Below, piece by piece: positions 50,560 through 60,042 of a DNA stretch of 64,000 nucleotides. How positions within the stretch are numbered: position 1 is the first letter of the stretch; every line of letters begins with the position of its first letter. This DNA is from Micromonospora alfalfae (GTDB lineage: Bacteria > Actinomycetota > Actinomycetes > Mycobacteriales > Micromonosporaceae), in contig NZ_JAKKFH010000061.1 in assembly GCF_022230925.1 (NCBI RefSeq), forward strand, positions 62,001 through 126,000. Reading direction: 5' to 3'. The notes beneath the pieces were generated by a model, which made no database searches, had not been told where the DNA came from, and saw only the letters and a list, made by a program, of their open reading frames with translations. A program made the position numbers and the translations under genes.

Positions 50560-50874
50560 TCAGTTGTCGCGGACGCGGTGCACCGGGTCGACGACCGGCT
50601 GCTGCGGCGGCGCCTGCTGGTACGGGGCCTGCTGCGGCTGGCCAGCGTACGGCGCCTGCTGCCCGGCGTGCGGCGGCAGCGGCTGGTAGCCGGCCTGCGC
50701 GTCGGCCTTCTCGGCGAGGTCGCGGTCGTCGTCCTGCAGGCTCTTGGTCTCGGCCTTGATGATCCGCAGCGACCGACCCAGCGAACGGGCCGCGTCGGGG
50801 AGCCGCTTCGCACCGAAGAGCAGGATCAGCACAACCACGAGAACAGCGATGTGCCACGGCTTGAGGGCACCCAT
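50560..50874 (-). CDS. tatA: Sec-independent protein translocase TatA
   Basis: 104 residues: MGALKPWHIAVLVVVLILLFGAKRLPDAARSLGRSLR is the standard transmembrane/FGAKRLP hinge/amphipathic helix, followed by a Gln/Pro/Ala-rich tail. It forms the pore component of the Tat system with TatC. ATG 50874 is fixed by the start of the membrane helix. Confidence 0.95.
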   Translation of the reverse strand: MGALKPWHIAVLVVVLILLFGAKRLPDAARSLGRSLRIIKAETKSLQDDDRDLAEKADAQAGYQPLPPHAGQQAPYAGQPQQAPYQQAPPQQPVVDPVHRVRDN

Positions 50875-51033
50875 GAGAAGCTCCAGTCGCTCTGTGTCCG
50901 GGGGGTGGTACGCAGCCCATCGTACGTGCGGATCGGCTGCCCGCCACCCACTGGGTGGTGGTGGTCTGGGCGGGAGGGTGAAGTCTTGACCAACCCGCGA
51001 TGATCCGTCAACCACCGGCGGGTGCGTACTCGA

Positions 51034-51279
51034 TCAGCCGCGCTTGGCCTTGATCACCGCGAGTCGGTCGGAGGTGGTGTCGAGCCGACGTTGGACGTCC
51101 TCGGCGCGCTGTTGCAGCGCCTCGGCGGTTTCCCGCAGCGCCTCGGCCTCGGCAGCCCGCCGCTGCAACGCCACGGCGGCGCGGCGCAGTCGGGGCAGCC
51201 GGGCCAGCAACGGGCGCACTGCCAACGCGAGCGCCACGAGGGGTAGCAGCACCACCGCGAGCACGATCCAGATCAGCAC
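51034..51279 (-). CDS. small membrane protein with coiled coil
   Basis: 81 residues: one N-terminal transmembrane helix (residues 2-22), then a charged heptad-rich helix (about 35-75) ending AVIKAKRG. It lies between pafC and tatA and is probably co-transcribed with them. The function is unknown. GTG 51279 is the start. Confidence 0.7.
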   Translation of the reverse strand: MLIWIVLAVVLLPLVALALAVRPLLARLPRLRRAAVALQRRAAEAEALRETAEALQQRAEDVQRRLDTTSDRLAVIKAKRG

Positions 51280-51289
51280 GGCGGTCAGC

Positions 51290-52345
51290 CTACTGGGTGC
51301 GGCCGGCCACCGCCCTGTCACCCGACGGCGTGCGCTCCGGGTCGACCTCGGGCGGCCGGGGCACGGCCGTGGGCGCGGGCACTGCGTACGCGTCCAGCGC
51401 GGCGGCCGCCGTCGCCCGCACCTGCTCGGCCAACGCGACCGGGGCGACCACACTCACCTCCGGGCCGAGGCCGAGCACGAACCGGCGGGCCCACAGCAGG
51501 TCGGTGACCCGCAGGGAGACGAGCCACTGGTCGCCGTCGCCGGCCTCCACCCGCTCGCACGGGTAGTACTCGGTGATCCACCGCTCGCCCCGGCCGATGC
51601 GCAAGGTGATCAACGGCAGGTCGGCCGAGGGGCGGAACACGCCCTCGGTGAGGTCGTGCGGGACTGCCTGCGGCGGCACCGTGGCCGGCTCGTCCAACTC
51701 GGTGACCGCGTCGATCCGGTCGGCGCGGAACAGCCGGACGGCCTCCGCACGCCGACACCACGCCTCCACGTACGCCCGACCGCCGACCATCAGCATCCGC
51801 AGCGGGTCGACGACACGCTCGGTGGTTTCGTCCCGGGCCGCCGTGTAGTAAGTGATCCGCAGCGCCTTGCCGCCCTCCACCGCGGCGCGCAGCGCCTCGA
51901 CCCGCCCGGTGTCCCCGGGCAACCGAACCGCCACCGGCGCGCCCACCAGGTCGCCCGCAGCCTCGATCTTGGCGAGGGCCCGTTCGACGGCCTCCCGGTT
52001 GGCCACCCCGGGCGTCTCGGCCAGCATCCGCAGCGCCACCACCAGTGCGAGGGCCTCGTCTGGGGTCAGCCGCAACGGTCGGTCGATGCCGGCGTCGTAG
52101 GTGATGGTCACCCGGTCACCGTCGAACGCCATGTCGATCAGGTCACCGGGGCCGTACCCGGGCAGCCCGCACACCCAGAGCAGCTCCAGGTCCTCCCGGA
52201 GCTGGCGCTCGGTGACGCCCAGGTCACCGGCCGCCTCGGCGATCTCGATGCCGGGCCGGGCCAGCAGGTAGGGCACCAGGTTGAGCAGTCGGGCCAGCCG
52301 GTCGGCGGACGCGCGGGAACCGTTGCGGGCGGCCGGGCGGGTCAC
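51290..52345 (-). CDS. pafC: WYL-domain transcriptional regulator PafC
   Basis: 351 residues. N-terminal winged helix (ADRLARLLNLVPYLLARPGIEIAEAAGDLGVTERQLREDLELLWVCGLPGYGP) followed by a WYL domain. PafC pairs with PafB and activates RecA/LexA-independent DNA-damage genes. The GTG start overlaps the pafB stop (GTGA). Confidence 0.9.
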   Translation of the reverse strand: MTRPAARNGSRASADRLARLLNLVPYLLARPGIEIAEAAGDLGVTERQLREDLELLWVCGLPGYGPGDLIDMAFDGDRVTITYDAGIDRPLRLTPDEALALVVALRMLAETPGVANREAVERALAKIEAAGDLVGAPVAVRLPGDTGRVEALRAAVEGGKALRITYYTAARDETTERVVDPLRMLMVGGRAYVEAWCRRAEAVRLFRADRIDAVTELDEPATVPPQAVPHDLTEGVFRPSADLPLITLRIGRGERWITEYYPCERVEAGDGDQWLVSLRVTDLLWARRFVLGLGPEVSVVAPVALAEQVRATAAAALDAYAVPAPTAVPRPPEVDPERTPSGDRAVAGRTQ

Positions 52346-53340
52346 CTGGCGCCTCCGCTGACGGCTAGCTCGTCGTGGCGCACGGCGATCTCCTTGAGTC
52401 GTTGGATGACCGCCTCGCGGACCTCCGGTGGGTCGAGGACCCGCACGTCCGGGCCGTAGCCGACGAGATGGCCGGCCAGCCCGTCCGGGTCGGCGTACGG
52501 CAGCACCAGCCGGTCGCCGTCCGGCCCGGCGGTCACCTCCACCGCCCAACGGCGCAACCCGGCGGCCCGCCCCGGCGCGGCCAGCACCGTGGCCCGACCG
52601 GTGCGCTCCACCGGGCCGGACCAGCGGGCCACGTGGCTGATCAGGTCGACGTTTGCCGGCGGCTCGTAGGCGCCGGGAGAGCCGGTCACCCGGACCGCGC
52701 CGACAACCCGGGACAACCGGAAGCAGCGGGTCGCCTCCCGGTCCTGGTCGTGGCCGACCACATACCACCGGCCGCGCCAGCAGACCACGCCCCACGGTTG
52801 CAGCCGCCTCCGGGTGGGCGCGTCGCGGTCGGGCACCCGGTAGTCGAACCCCACCTCGCGGCGGTCCCGGGCGGCGGCGGTCAGCGGCGCGAACGCCGGG
52901 TCGACAGTGACCATCGGCTCCAGGCCGAGGGTCGCCTGCGGGTCCACGTCCACACCGGCGGCACGCAGCTTGGCCAGCCCCGACGACGCGGCGGCGGCCA
53001 ACCCGGCGTGCTGCCACAGCCGGGCGGCGATGCCGACCGCGGCGGCTTCGTCCGGTTCGAGGAGGATGTCGGGCAGCGCGTATTCGCGGTGGGCGATCCG
53101 GTAGCCGGGCTCGGCGTCGAAGGCGCTCGCCGTGCCCGTCTCCAGTGGCACACCCAGCTCGCGCAGCTCAGCCTTGTCCCGTTCGAACTTGCGCTGGAAC
53201 GCCTCGTGGTCGCGCGCGTCGTCCGGATCGTGCTCGTAACCGGGCACTGTCGCGGCAATCTGCGCGGCGGTCAGGAACCGTCGCGTGGACAGCAGGCAGA
53301 TCACCAGGTTGACCAGGCGTTCGGTGCGGGTCCGCGACAC
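52342..53340 (-). CDS. pafB: WYL-domain transcriptional regulator PafB
   Basis: 332 residues: N-terminal helix-turn-helix (TERLVNLVICLLSTRRFLTAAQIAATVPGY ... FERDKAELRELGVPLE) and a WYL domain with GVVCWRGRWYVVGHDQDREATRCFRLSRV. Partner of PafC. GTG 53340 begins VSRTRTERL, the family's usual N-terminus. Confidence 0.9.
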   Translation of the reverse strand: MSRTRTERLVNLVICLLSTRRFLTAAQIAATVPGYEHDPDDARDHEAFQRKFERDKAELRELGVPLETGTASAFDAEPGYRIAHREYALPDILLEPDEAAAVGIAARLWQHAGLAAAASSGLAKLRAAGVDVDPQATLGLEPMVTVDPAFAPLTAAARDRREVGFDYRVPDRDAPTRRRLQPWGVVCWRGRWYVVGHDQDREATRCFRLSRVVGAVRVTGSPGAYEPPANVDLISHVARWSGPVERTGRATVLAAPGRAAGLRRWAVEVTAGPDGDRLVLPYADPDGLAGHLVGYGPDVRVLDPPEVREAVIQRLKEIAVRHDELAVSGGAR

Positions 53341-53458
53341 GCGGTAGACGCTAGCAGCCGACCCGCCCAGACCGTGCACCCACGCGGGCGTGCCGCACAC
53401 TTGTTCGGATCGGGCCTCCCCCCGGCGCGTCGCCGTCCACGGTCATAGGGTGATCCTC

Positions 53459-54463
53459 ATGCCGCAAGCGGACGCCAGGCCCGAGAGCGAGAGCGTCGGC
53501 ACCATCGTCGTCGCCGGCACCGCCAACCTCGCCATCGCGATCGCCAAGCTGATCGCCGGGCTGATCTCCGGATCAGCCGCGATGCTCTCCGAGGCGGCGC
53601 ACTCGGTCGCCGACACCACCACCGAGGTGCTGCTCTTCCAGGCGCTGCGCCGCGGCGCCCGTCCGGCCGACCAGCGACACCCCTTCGGGTACGGCAAGGA
53701 AAGCTACGTCTGGGCGTTCTTCGCCGCCATGTTCACGTTCGTCGCCGGCGCCGGTTTCGCCGTCACCCACGGCGTCACCACGATCCTGGTGCACGAGCAC
53801 AGCGGCGACTACCTCATCTCGTACATCGTGCTCGGGGTGTCGTTCGTCATCGAGTCGATCTCACTGGGCCGGGCGGTGCGGCAGGTCCGCCGCGAGTCGC
53901 GACGCTGGCAGACCACGCCTCGGCGGTTTCTGCGGCTGACCGCCGACACCACAGTCAAGGCGGTCTTCCTGGAGGACAGCGCGGCCCTGATCGGTCTGGT
54001 GCTGGCCGGGCTCGGCGTCGGCCTGTCGCACGCCACCGGCGACGAGGTGTGGGACGGCGTGGCGTCGATCCTGATCGGCCTGCTGCTGCTGACCGTCGCC
54101 GGGATCCTCGCCAGCAACAACCTGTCGCTGCTGGTCGGCCGGGCCGTGCCGGAGCGGCTGCGCCGCGAGATCGAGCAGGAGTTGGCCGGGCTGCCCGAGG
54201 TGGAGCGCATCGACACCCTGTTGACCATGCAGCTCGGCCCGCAGGACATCCTTGTCGCCGCGAAGGTCGACTTCCGCGACGAGGCCACCGGCGCGCAGAT
54301 CGAGGCCACCGCCGACGAGGCCGAGCGGCGGCTCACCGAGCGATACCCGGAGATCCGCTTCGTCTTCCTCGACCCGACCCGTTCGATGCCGGGCGCCACC
54401 GGCACCGCCCGACACACCCAGGCCGGGCCGAGCCCGGACGCCGGCGGCCCCGAGCCGGCCTGA
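53459..54463 (+). CDS. cation diffusion facilitator family transporter
   Basis: 334 residues, six transmembrane helices and a cytoplasmic C-terminal domain. SEAAHSVADTTTEVLLFQALRRG carries the HxxxD metal site of helix II, and HPFGYGKESYVWAFFAAMFTF is the CDF signature. Exports divalent cations such as Zn or Fe against protons; the specificity is not certain. Confidence 0.9.
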   Translation: MPQADARPESESVGTIVVAGTANLAIAIAKLIAGLISGSAAMLSEAAHSVADTTTEVLLFQALRRGARPADQRHPFGYGKESYVWAFFAAMFTFVAGAGFAVTHGVTTILVHEHSGDYLISYIVLGVSFVIESISLGRAVRQVRRESRRWQTTPRRFLRLTADTTVKAVFLEDSAALIGLVLAGLGVGLSHATGDEVWDGVASILIGLLLLTVAGILASNNLSLLVGRAVPERLRREIEQELAGLPEVERIDTLLTMQLGPQDILVAAKVDFRDEATGAQIEATADEAERRLTERYPEIRFVFLDPTRSMPGATGTARHTQAGPSPDAGGPEPA

Positions 54464-54512
54464 CCCACACCCGGGCGCGGGCCGCCGGGCCCGCGCGGCT
54501 AGCGTGCCCGTC

Positions 54513-55643
54513 ATGGTGCGATGGCGTACGGGGACGGTGGCGACGCTGCGACGGCAGTGGACCGGGGCGGTGGAGCTGGACGTCGACCTGCCCGACGGCA
54601 CGCGGATGCGGGCGCTGGCCTACCCGGAGCTGGTCGGCACGCCCGAGCCCGGTGACCGGGTGCTGCTCAACGCCGGTGCGCTGCTGATGGGGTTGGGCAC
54701 CGGCGGGTACGCCCTGGTGGTCGCATTGCCGGACCGGCTGCCGCCGGACCCACCGGACGTCGCCGACACCCGCGACGCCGGGCACCTGGTCAAGGCCCGC
54801 TACACGCCGTTGCAGCCGATCCTGCTCGGCGTCGACGAGGAGGCGTCCCCGCACCGCGACGTGCTGGCCGACGCGGACGACCTGGGCGGCCTGCCGGTGG
54901 TCACCGCCGACCTGCACTCGGCGCTCCCGGCGATCCTGGCCGGCATCCGGGCCGACGCCCCGCAGGCGCGGGTGGCGTACCTGCTCACCGACGGCGGGGC
55001 GCTGCCCGCCTGGTTCTCCCGCACCCTCGCCGGGCTACGGGCCGAACTGGCCGGCACGATCACCGTCGGGCAGGCGTTCGGCGGCGACCTGGAGGCCACC
55101 ACCCTGCACGGCGGCCTGCTCGCGGCCCGGTACGTGCTCCACGCGGACGTGGCGATCGTGGCTCAGGGACCGGGCAACCTGGGCACCGGAACCCGGTGGG
55201 GCTTCTCCGGCGTCGCCGTCGGCGAGGCGGTCAACGCGATCGCCACGTTGGGCGGGAAGCCGGTCGGCTCGTTGCGCATCTCCGACGCCGATCCCCGCCC
55301 CCGACACCGGGGCGTGTCACACCACAGCCTCACCGCGTACGGCCGGGTGGCGCTCGCCCCGGCGGACCTGGTGGTGCCCGAGGACCTGGCGCCGTCCCTC
55401 GCGGCCGAGGTGCACACGGCGCTGGCGCCCCTGGCGGCCCGGCACCGGATCGTCCGGGTGCTCACCGACGGTCTGGACGCCGCGCTGCGGGCCAGCGCCG
55501 TACCCCTGTCCACAATGGGCCGCGGCCTCGACGCCGACCACGCGTACTTCCTGGCGGCAGCCGCCGCCGGCCGCCACGCCGCAACCCTCCTCCCCCTAAC
55601 CAACCCCCACCCCGGGCCCCGGCCCGACCCTGAGCCCGGTTGA
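54513..55643 (+). CDS. DUF3866 family protein
   Basis: 376 residues matching the actinobacterial/firmicute DUF3866 family along its length (GDRVLLNAGALLMGLGTGGYALV, VVTADLHSALPAI, DVAIVAQGPGNLGTGTRWGFSG, RHRGVSHHSLTAYGR). It is often found near the proteasome/Pup genes. The function is unknown. ATG 54513 is used. A 61-bp palindrome follows its stop. Confidence 0.82.
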   Translation: MVRWRTGTVATLRRQWTGAVELDVDLPDGTRMRALAYPELVGTPEPGDRVLLNAGALLMGLGTGGYALVVALPDRLPPDPPDVADTRDAGHLVKARYTPLQPILLGVDEEASPHRDVLADADDLGGLPVVTADLHSALPAILAGIRADAPQARVAYLLTDGGALPAWFSRTLAGLRAELAGTITVGQAFGGDLEATTLHGGLLAARYVLHADVAIVAQGPGNLGTGTRWGFSGVAVGEAVNAIATLGGKPVGSLRISDADPRPRHRGVSHHSLTAYGRVALAPADLVVPEDLAPSLAAEVHTALAPLAARHRIVRVLTDGLDAALRASAVPLSTMGRGLDADHAYFLAAAAAGRHAATLLPLTNPHPGPRPDPEPG

Positions 55644-55699
55644 TCATGAAGTTATTGCCCGCCGCCTCGGCGTGTCATGGCAATAACTTCATGATCAAC
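55639..55699. repeat. 61-bp palindromic element with perfect 21-bp arms
   Basis: Arms beginning gttgatcatgaagttattgc (55639-55659) and its exact reverse complement (55679-55699) flank a 19-bp loop. The arms share the GATC(A/T)TGnAGTT pattern of the elements at 6493, 11396 and 11491. It lies at the 3' end of the DUF3866 gene, followed by G-rich sequence. Confidence 0.88.
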
Positions 55700-55743
55700 G
55701 CGCGCTGCGGGTGGGGTGGGGCGCCGGTGGGGGGTGGGGTGGG

Positions 55744-55938
55744 TTAGGCCAGGAAGATCAGGGCCAGCCAGCCGCCCACGATGAGCACCAGCGCCAGGGC
55801 CAGCACCCACGTCGGCACTGTGTAGTCACCGCGCCGGTTACGGTCGATCTCGGCGCGGATCTTCTCCCGCCGGCGTTCGACCCAGTTCTGCCGCTCGGTG
55901 CCGCGCTCGGAGCGGTCGGAAGGTCCAGAAGTCGTCAT
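55744..55938 (-). CDS. small single-pass membrane protein
   Basis: 64 residues: a charged N-terminal half (ERRREKIRAEIDRNRRGDY) and one C-terminal transmembrane helix (about 43-63). It lies about 80 bp downstream of pafA on the same strand. The function is unknown. Confidence 0.7.
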   Translation of the reverse strand: MTTSGPSDRSERGTERQNWVERRREKIRAEIDRNRRGDYTVPTWVLALALVLIVGGWLALIFLA

Positions 55939-56017
55939 GGCGCGCTCAGCTTAACCGCTCGGTGCGCCGGGCTGACCGGCCCCGTCGGCGCAGCGCACCG
56001 ACGGGGCCGGCAACCGG

Positions 56018-57376
56018 TCACATGCTGGCGATCAGCCGTTCCACCCGCTCGTCGTACGCTCGGAACGGATCCTTGCAGAGCACTGTGCGCTGCGCCTGGT
56101 CGTTGAGCTTCAGGTGCACCCAGTCGACGGTGAAGTCCCGGCGCTTCTCCTGGGCGTGCCGGATGAACTCGCCCCGCAGCCGGGCCCGGGTGGTCTGCGG
56201 CGGAGTCTCCTTGGCCTCGAAGATCTCCGGGTCGGTGGCCACCCGGTCGACGTCGCCGCGGCGCTCCAGGAGCCCGTAGAGGCCCCGGCCACGGCGCACG
56301 TCGTGGTAGGCCAGGTCCATCTGCGCCACCCGGGGGTGCGACAGCGGCAGGTCGTGCTTGCGCTGGTAGCGCTCGATCAGCCGCAGCTTGCTGACCCAGT
56401 CGATCTCCCGGGAGACCGGCTCCAGGTCGCCGCTCTCCACCGCGTTGAGCACCCGGCCCCACAGCTCGACGACCCGCTTGGCGGCCTGGTCGCCGCCGCG
56501 TCGCTCGACGAACTCGGTGGCCTTGGCCAGGTATTCCTGCTGGATGTCCAGGGCGCTGACCTCCTTGCCGTTGGCCAACCGCACCTTGCGCCGGCCGGTG
56601 ATGTCGTGCGACACCTCCCGGATGGCCCGGATCGGGTTCTCCAGGGACAGGTCGCGCATCACCACCCCGGCCTCGATCATCCGCAGCACGATGTCGGCGG
56701 TGCCGACCTTGAGCAGCGTGGTGACCTCGTTCATGTTGGAGTCGCCGACGATCACATGCAGCCGCCGGTAGCGCTCGGCGTCAGCGTGCGGCTCGTCGCG
56801 GGTGTTGATGATCGGGCGGCTGCGGGTGGTCGCCGAGGAGACGCCCTCCCAGATGTGCTCGGCTCGCTGCGAGAGGCAGTAGACAGCGCCGCGCGGGGTT
56901 TGCAGGACCTTGCCGGCCCCGCAGATCAACTGCCGGGTGACCAGGAACGGAATGAGCACGTCGGCGAGCCGGCCGAACTCGCCGTGCCGCGAGACAAGGT
57001 AGTTCTCGTGGCAGCCGTACGAGTTGCCGGCCGAATCGGTGTTGTTCTTGAACAGGTAGATCTCACCCGCGATGCCCTCGTCGTGCAGTCGCTTCTCCGC
57101 GTCGACGAGCAGCCCTTCCAGGATCCGCTCGCCGGCCCGGTCGTGGGCGACGAGATCGGTCACCGAGTCGCACTCCGGTGTCGCGTACTCCGGATGCGAC
57201 CCGACGTCCAGGTAGAGCCGGGCCCCATTGCGCAGGAAGACATTGCTCGACCGGCCCCAGGACACCACGCGACGGAACAGATACCGCGCGACCTCGTCCG
57301 GGGACAGCCGCCGCTGCCCGCGATAGGTGCAGGTGACGCCGTACTCGGTCTCGAGGCCGAAGATTCGCCGCTCCAT
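56018..57376 (-). CDS. pafA: Pup--protein ligase PafA
   Basis: 452 residues, glutamine-synthetase-like ligase: N-terminal RRIFGLETEYGVTCTY carries the metal-binding Glu, LDVGSHPEYATPECDS holds the catalytic region, and FKNNTDSAGNSYGCHENYLV is the ATP/Pup site. It attaches the C-terminal Glu of Pup to target lysines for proteasomal turnover. It belongs to the same neighbourhood as pafB, pafC, tatA and tatC, but here CDF and DUF3866 genes intervene. Confidence 0.95.
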   Translation of the reverse strand: MERRIFGLETEYGVTCTYRGQRRLSPDEVARYLFRRVVSWGRSSNVFLRNGARLYLDVGSHPEYATPECDSVTDLVAHDRAGERILEGLLVDAEKRLHDEGIAGEIYLFKNNTDSAGNSYGCHENYLVSRHGEFGRLADVLIPFLVTRQLICGAGKVLQTPRGAVYCLSQRAEHIWEGVSSATTRSRPIINTRDEPHADAERYRRLHVIVGDSNMNEVTTLLKVGTADIVLRMIEAGVVMRDLSLENPIRAIREVSHDITGRRKVRLANGKEVSALDIQQEYLAKATEFVERRGGDQAAKRVVELWGRVLNAVESGDLEPVSREIDWVSKLRLIERYQRKHDLPLSHPRVAQMDLAYHDVRRGRGLYGLLERRGDVDRVATDPEIFEAKETPPQTTRARLRGEFIRHAQEKRRDFTVDWVHLKLNDQAQRTVLCKDPFRAYDERVERLIASM

Positions 57377-57444
57377 GGTGTGACATTAGCCGCCCGGAGG
57401 CCCGGTTCGTCACTGTCAGACCACAGGTCGTGCCCCGAGCGCTG

Positions 57445-58068
57445 TCACATACCGGTTGAGTGCGACATTCCGTCCGGACCGAGGCTCGCCACGAACCGCC
57501 GGCAGCTGTCGTACTCCGGAAGCAGGCCCCGCTCGCGGGCCTGCGCCAGAGTCGGCGCCGCGTCGTCGCGGGCGGACAGCAGTGGAACGTCGGCGGGCCA
57601 CTCGATGCCCAACTCCTCGTCCAGCGGGTGCACCGCGTGCTCGCCGGTCGGGTTGTAGGTGGCCGAGCAGAGATAGCTCAACGTCGCGTCGTCGGTCAAC
57701 GCGCAGAACCCGTGCCCCAGCCCCTCGCTGAGGTAGACCGCCCGACGGTCGGTGTCGTCCAGTCGGACGCCCTCCCAACGACCGAAGGTCGGCGAGCCCA
57801 CCCGCAGGTCCACGATCACGTCGAGGACCGCGCCCCGCACACAGGTGACGTACTTGGCCTGCCCGGGCGGCACGTCGGCGAAGTGAACGCCGCGCACCAC
57901 GCCACGCGCGGAGACCGACAGGTTGGCCTGGGCCAGTCGCAGCGGATGCCCCACCACCTCGGCGAGCTTGTCGAAGCGGTACCACTCCATGAACATGCCA
58001 CGCGGGTCGCCGTGCTGCTGGGGGGTGATCTCCCAGGCACCCTCGATGCTCAGCTCCCGGATCTTCAC
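57445..58068 (-). CDS. rmlC: dTDP-4-dehydrorhamnose 3,5-epimerase
   Basis: 207 residues, cupin-fold RmlC. Visible: SIEGAWEITPQQHGDPRGMFMEWYR, RGVVRGVHFA with the catalytic His, and LSEGLGHGFCALTDDATLSYLCSATYNP. It epimerises dTDP-4-keto-6-deoxyglucose in dTDP-L-rhamnose synthesis. The GTG start overlaps the rmlA stop (GTGA). Confidence 0.95.
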   Translation of the reverse strand: MKIRELSIEGAWEITPQQHGDPRGMFMEWYRFDKLAEVVGHPLRLAQANLSVSARGVVRGVHFADVPPGQAKYVTCVRGAVLDVIVDLRVGSPTFGRWEGVRLDDTDRRAVYLSEGLGHGFCALTDDATLSYLCSATYNPTGEHAVHPLDEELGIEWPADVPLLSARDDAAPTLAQARERGLLPEYDSCRRFVASLGPDGMSHSTGM

Positions 58069-58955
58069 CAGGAACCCCCCTCGTCGCCGGCCTGGTCGTC
58101 GAGCAGACCGAGCAGGTAGTCGCCGTAACCGCTCTTGGTCAGCGGCTCGGCGAGCGCGCGCAGCTGCGCGTCGTCGATCAGGCCAGCCCTCCAGGCGACC
58201 TCCTCGACGCAACCGATCTTGAGACCCTGCCGCTCCTCGACCACCCGGACGAACTCGGCGGCCTGCATCATCGAGGTGAACGTGCCGGTGTCCAGCCAGG
58301 CGGTGCCCCGATCCAGCACCGTCACCGCCAGCTCGCCGGTCTCCCGGTACACCTCGTTGACCGCCGTGATCTCCAGCTCGCCGCGGGCGCTCGGGGTGAG
58401 CTTGCGGGCGATGTCCACCACCCGGTTGTCATAGAAGTAGAGGCCGGGCACCGCGTAGCGGGACTTCGGGCGGGCCGGCTTCTCCTCGATCGAGAGCACC
58501 CGACCATCGGCGTCGAAGTCGACCACGCCGTACTCCTGCGGGTTGGCCACCTGATAGGCGAAGACCCGCCCACCGACCGGGTCACGGTGGTCGGCGAGCT
58601 GCCGACCCAGACCCACTCCGTGGAAGATGTTGTCGCCGAGGACCAACGCCACCGACTCGGTGCCGATGAAGTCCGCGCCGAGGATGAACGCCTGCGCGAT
58701 GCCCTCCGGACGCTCCTGGCTGACGTACTCAAGCCGCAGCCCGAACTGGCTGCCGTCGCCCAGCAGCCGACGGAACTGGTCCTGGTCCTCCGGAGTCGTG
58801 ATCACCAGGATCTCCCGGACCCCGGACATCACCAGGGTGGAGAGCGGGTAATAGATCATCGGCTTGTCGAAGACCGGCATCAGCTGCTTCGAGACCGCCC
58901 GGGTGATCGGCCAGAGCCGGGACCCGGTGCCGCCGGCAAGTAGGATTCCGCGCAT
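58065..58955 (-). CDS. rmlA: glucose-1-phosphate thymidylyltransferase
   Basis: 296 residues: nucleotide-binding MRGILLAGGTGSRLWPITRAVSKQLMPVFDKPMIYYPLSTLV and YQVANPQEYGVVDFD are RmlA signatures. It makes dTDP-glucose, the first step to dTDP-L-rhamnose. It diverges from rmlB with about 85 bp between starts. Confidence 0.95.
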   Translation of the reverse strand: MRGILLAGGTGSRLWPITRAVSKQLMPVFDKPMIYYPLSTLVMSGVREILVITTPEDQDQFRRLLGDGSQFGLRLEYVSQERPEGIAQAFILGADFIGTESVALVLGDNIFHGVGLGRQLADHRDPVGGRVFAYQVANPQEYGVVDFDADGRVLSIEEKPARPKSRYAVPGLYFYDNRVVDIARKLTPSARGELEITAVNEVYRETGELAVTVLDRGTAWLDTGTFTSMMQAAEFVRVVEERQGLKIGCVEEVAWRAGLIDDAQLRALAEPLTKSGYGDYLLGLLDDQAGDEGGSW

Positions 58956-59025
58956 CGGGGAAGCCTAGCCGCACCCGGACCCGTTGCGCGGGGGTCGGAT
59001 ACCAGGGGCCGCGCCACCCGTCGCG

Positions 59026-59041
59026 TATACTTCCGGACCCG
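59026..59041 (+). promoter_or_regulatory. -10 element suggesting leaderless rmlB mRNA
   Basis: TATACT (59026-59031) lies nine bases before the GTG start at 59041, so transcription should begin at or within a few bases of the start codon. No Shine-Dalgarno is visible. The -35 is not clear. Confidence 0.55.
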
Positions 59042-60042
59042 TGAGGATCCTCGTCACCGGCGGAGCCGGATTCATCGGGTCGGAGTACGTTCGCCTGCTG
59101 CTGGGCAAGCCCCTCGGCAGTGCGGACAGTGTGCCGCCGCTCGAGCCGGCCGTCGTGACCGTGCTGGACAAGCTGACCTACTCGGGCAACCTGGCCAACC
59201 TTGAGCCGGTCCGCAACGACCCGCGGCTGCGGTTCGTGCAGGGCGACATCTGCGACCCGGCGGTGGTCGACACCGTGGTGGCCGAGCACGACGTGATCGT
59301 GCACTTCGCCGCCGAGTCACACGTCGACCGTTCGATCGCCGGCGCCGCGCCGTTCGTCACCACGAACGTGCTGGGCACCCAGACGCTGCTCGACGCGGCG
59401 CTGCGCCACGGCACCAGCCGGTTCGTGCACGTCTCCACCGACGAGGTCTACGGCTCGATCGACGAGGGCTCCTGGACCGAGACCTGGCCACTCGCGCCCA
59501 ACTCGCCGTACTCGGCCTCCAAGGCCGGCTCCGACCTGCTCGCGCTGTCGTACCACCGCACCCACGGCATGGACGTGGTCGTCACCCGCTGCTCCAACAA
59601 CTACGGCCCGTACCAGTTCCCCGAGAAGGTCATCCCGCTGTTCGTCAGCAACCTGCTCGACGGTGGCACCGTCCCCCTCTACGGCGACGGCGGCAACATC
59701 CGGGACTGGCTGCACGTGCACGACCACTGCCGGGGCATCGCCCTCGTCCAGCAGAAGGGCCGCGCCGGTGAGGTCTACAACATCGGCGGCGGCACCGAGT
59801 TGACCAACAAGGAACTCACCGGTCTGCTCCTGGACGCCTGCGGCGCCGGGTGGGACCGGGTCGTCCCGGTCACCGACCGCAAGGGCCACGACCGCCGGTA
59901 CTCCCTCGACATCACCAAGATCAGCGAAGAGCTCGGCTACCACCCCAGCATCACCCTCGACCAGGGCCTCGCTGACACCGTCCGCTGGTACCGGGACAAC
60001 CGCAACTGGTGGGAACCCCTCAAGTCCGCGCCGACCGCATGA
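59041..60042 (+). CDS. rmlB: dTDP-glucose 4,6-dehydratase
   Basis: 333-residue extended SDR: GGAGFIGS at residues 7-14, FAAESHVDRSI, STDEVYG (active-site DE) and the YSASK pair YxxxK. It converts dTDP-glucose to dTDP-4-keto-6-deoxyglucose. Its stop overlaps the rmlD start (ATGA). Confidence 0.95.
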   Translation: MRILVTGGAGFIGSEYVRLLLGKPLGSADSVPPLEPAVVTVLDKLTYSGNLANLEPVRNDPRLRFVQGDICDPAVVDTVVAEHDVIVHFAAESHVDRSIAGAAPFVTTNVLGTQTLLDAALRHGTSRFVHVSTDEVYGSIDEGSWTETWPLAPNSPYSASKAGSDLLALSYHRTHGMDVVVTRCSNNYGPYQFPEKVIPLFVSNLLDGGTVPLYGDGGNIRDWLHVHDHCRGIALVQQKGRAGEVYNIGGGTELTNKELTGLLLDACGAGWDRVVPVTDRKGHDRRYSLDITKISEELGYHPSITLDQGLADTVRWYRDNRNWWEPLKSAPTA

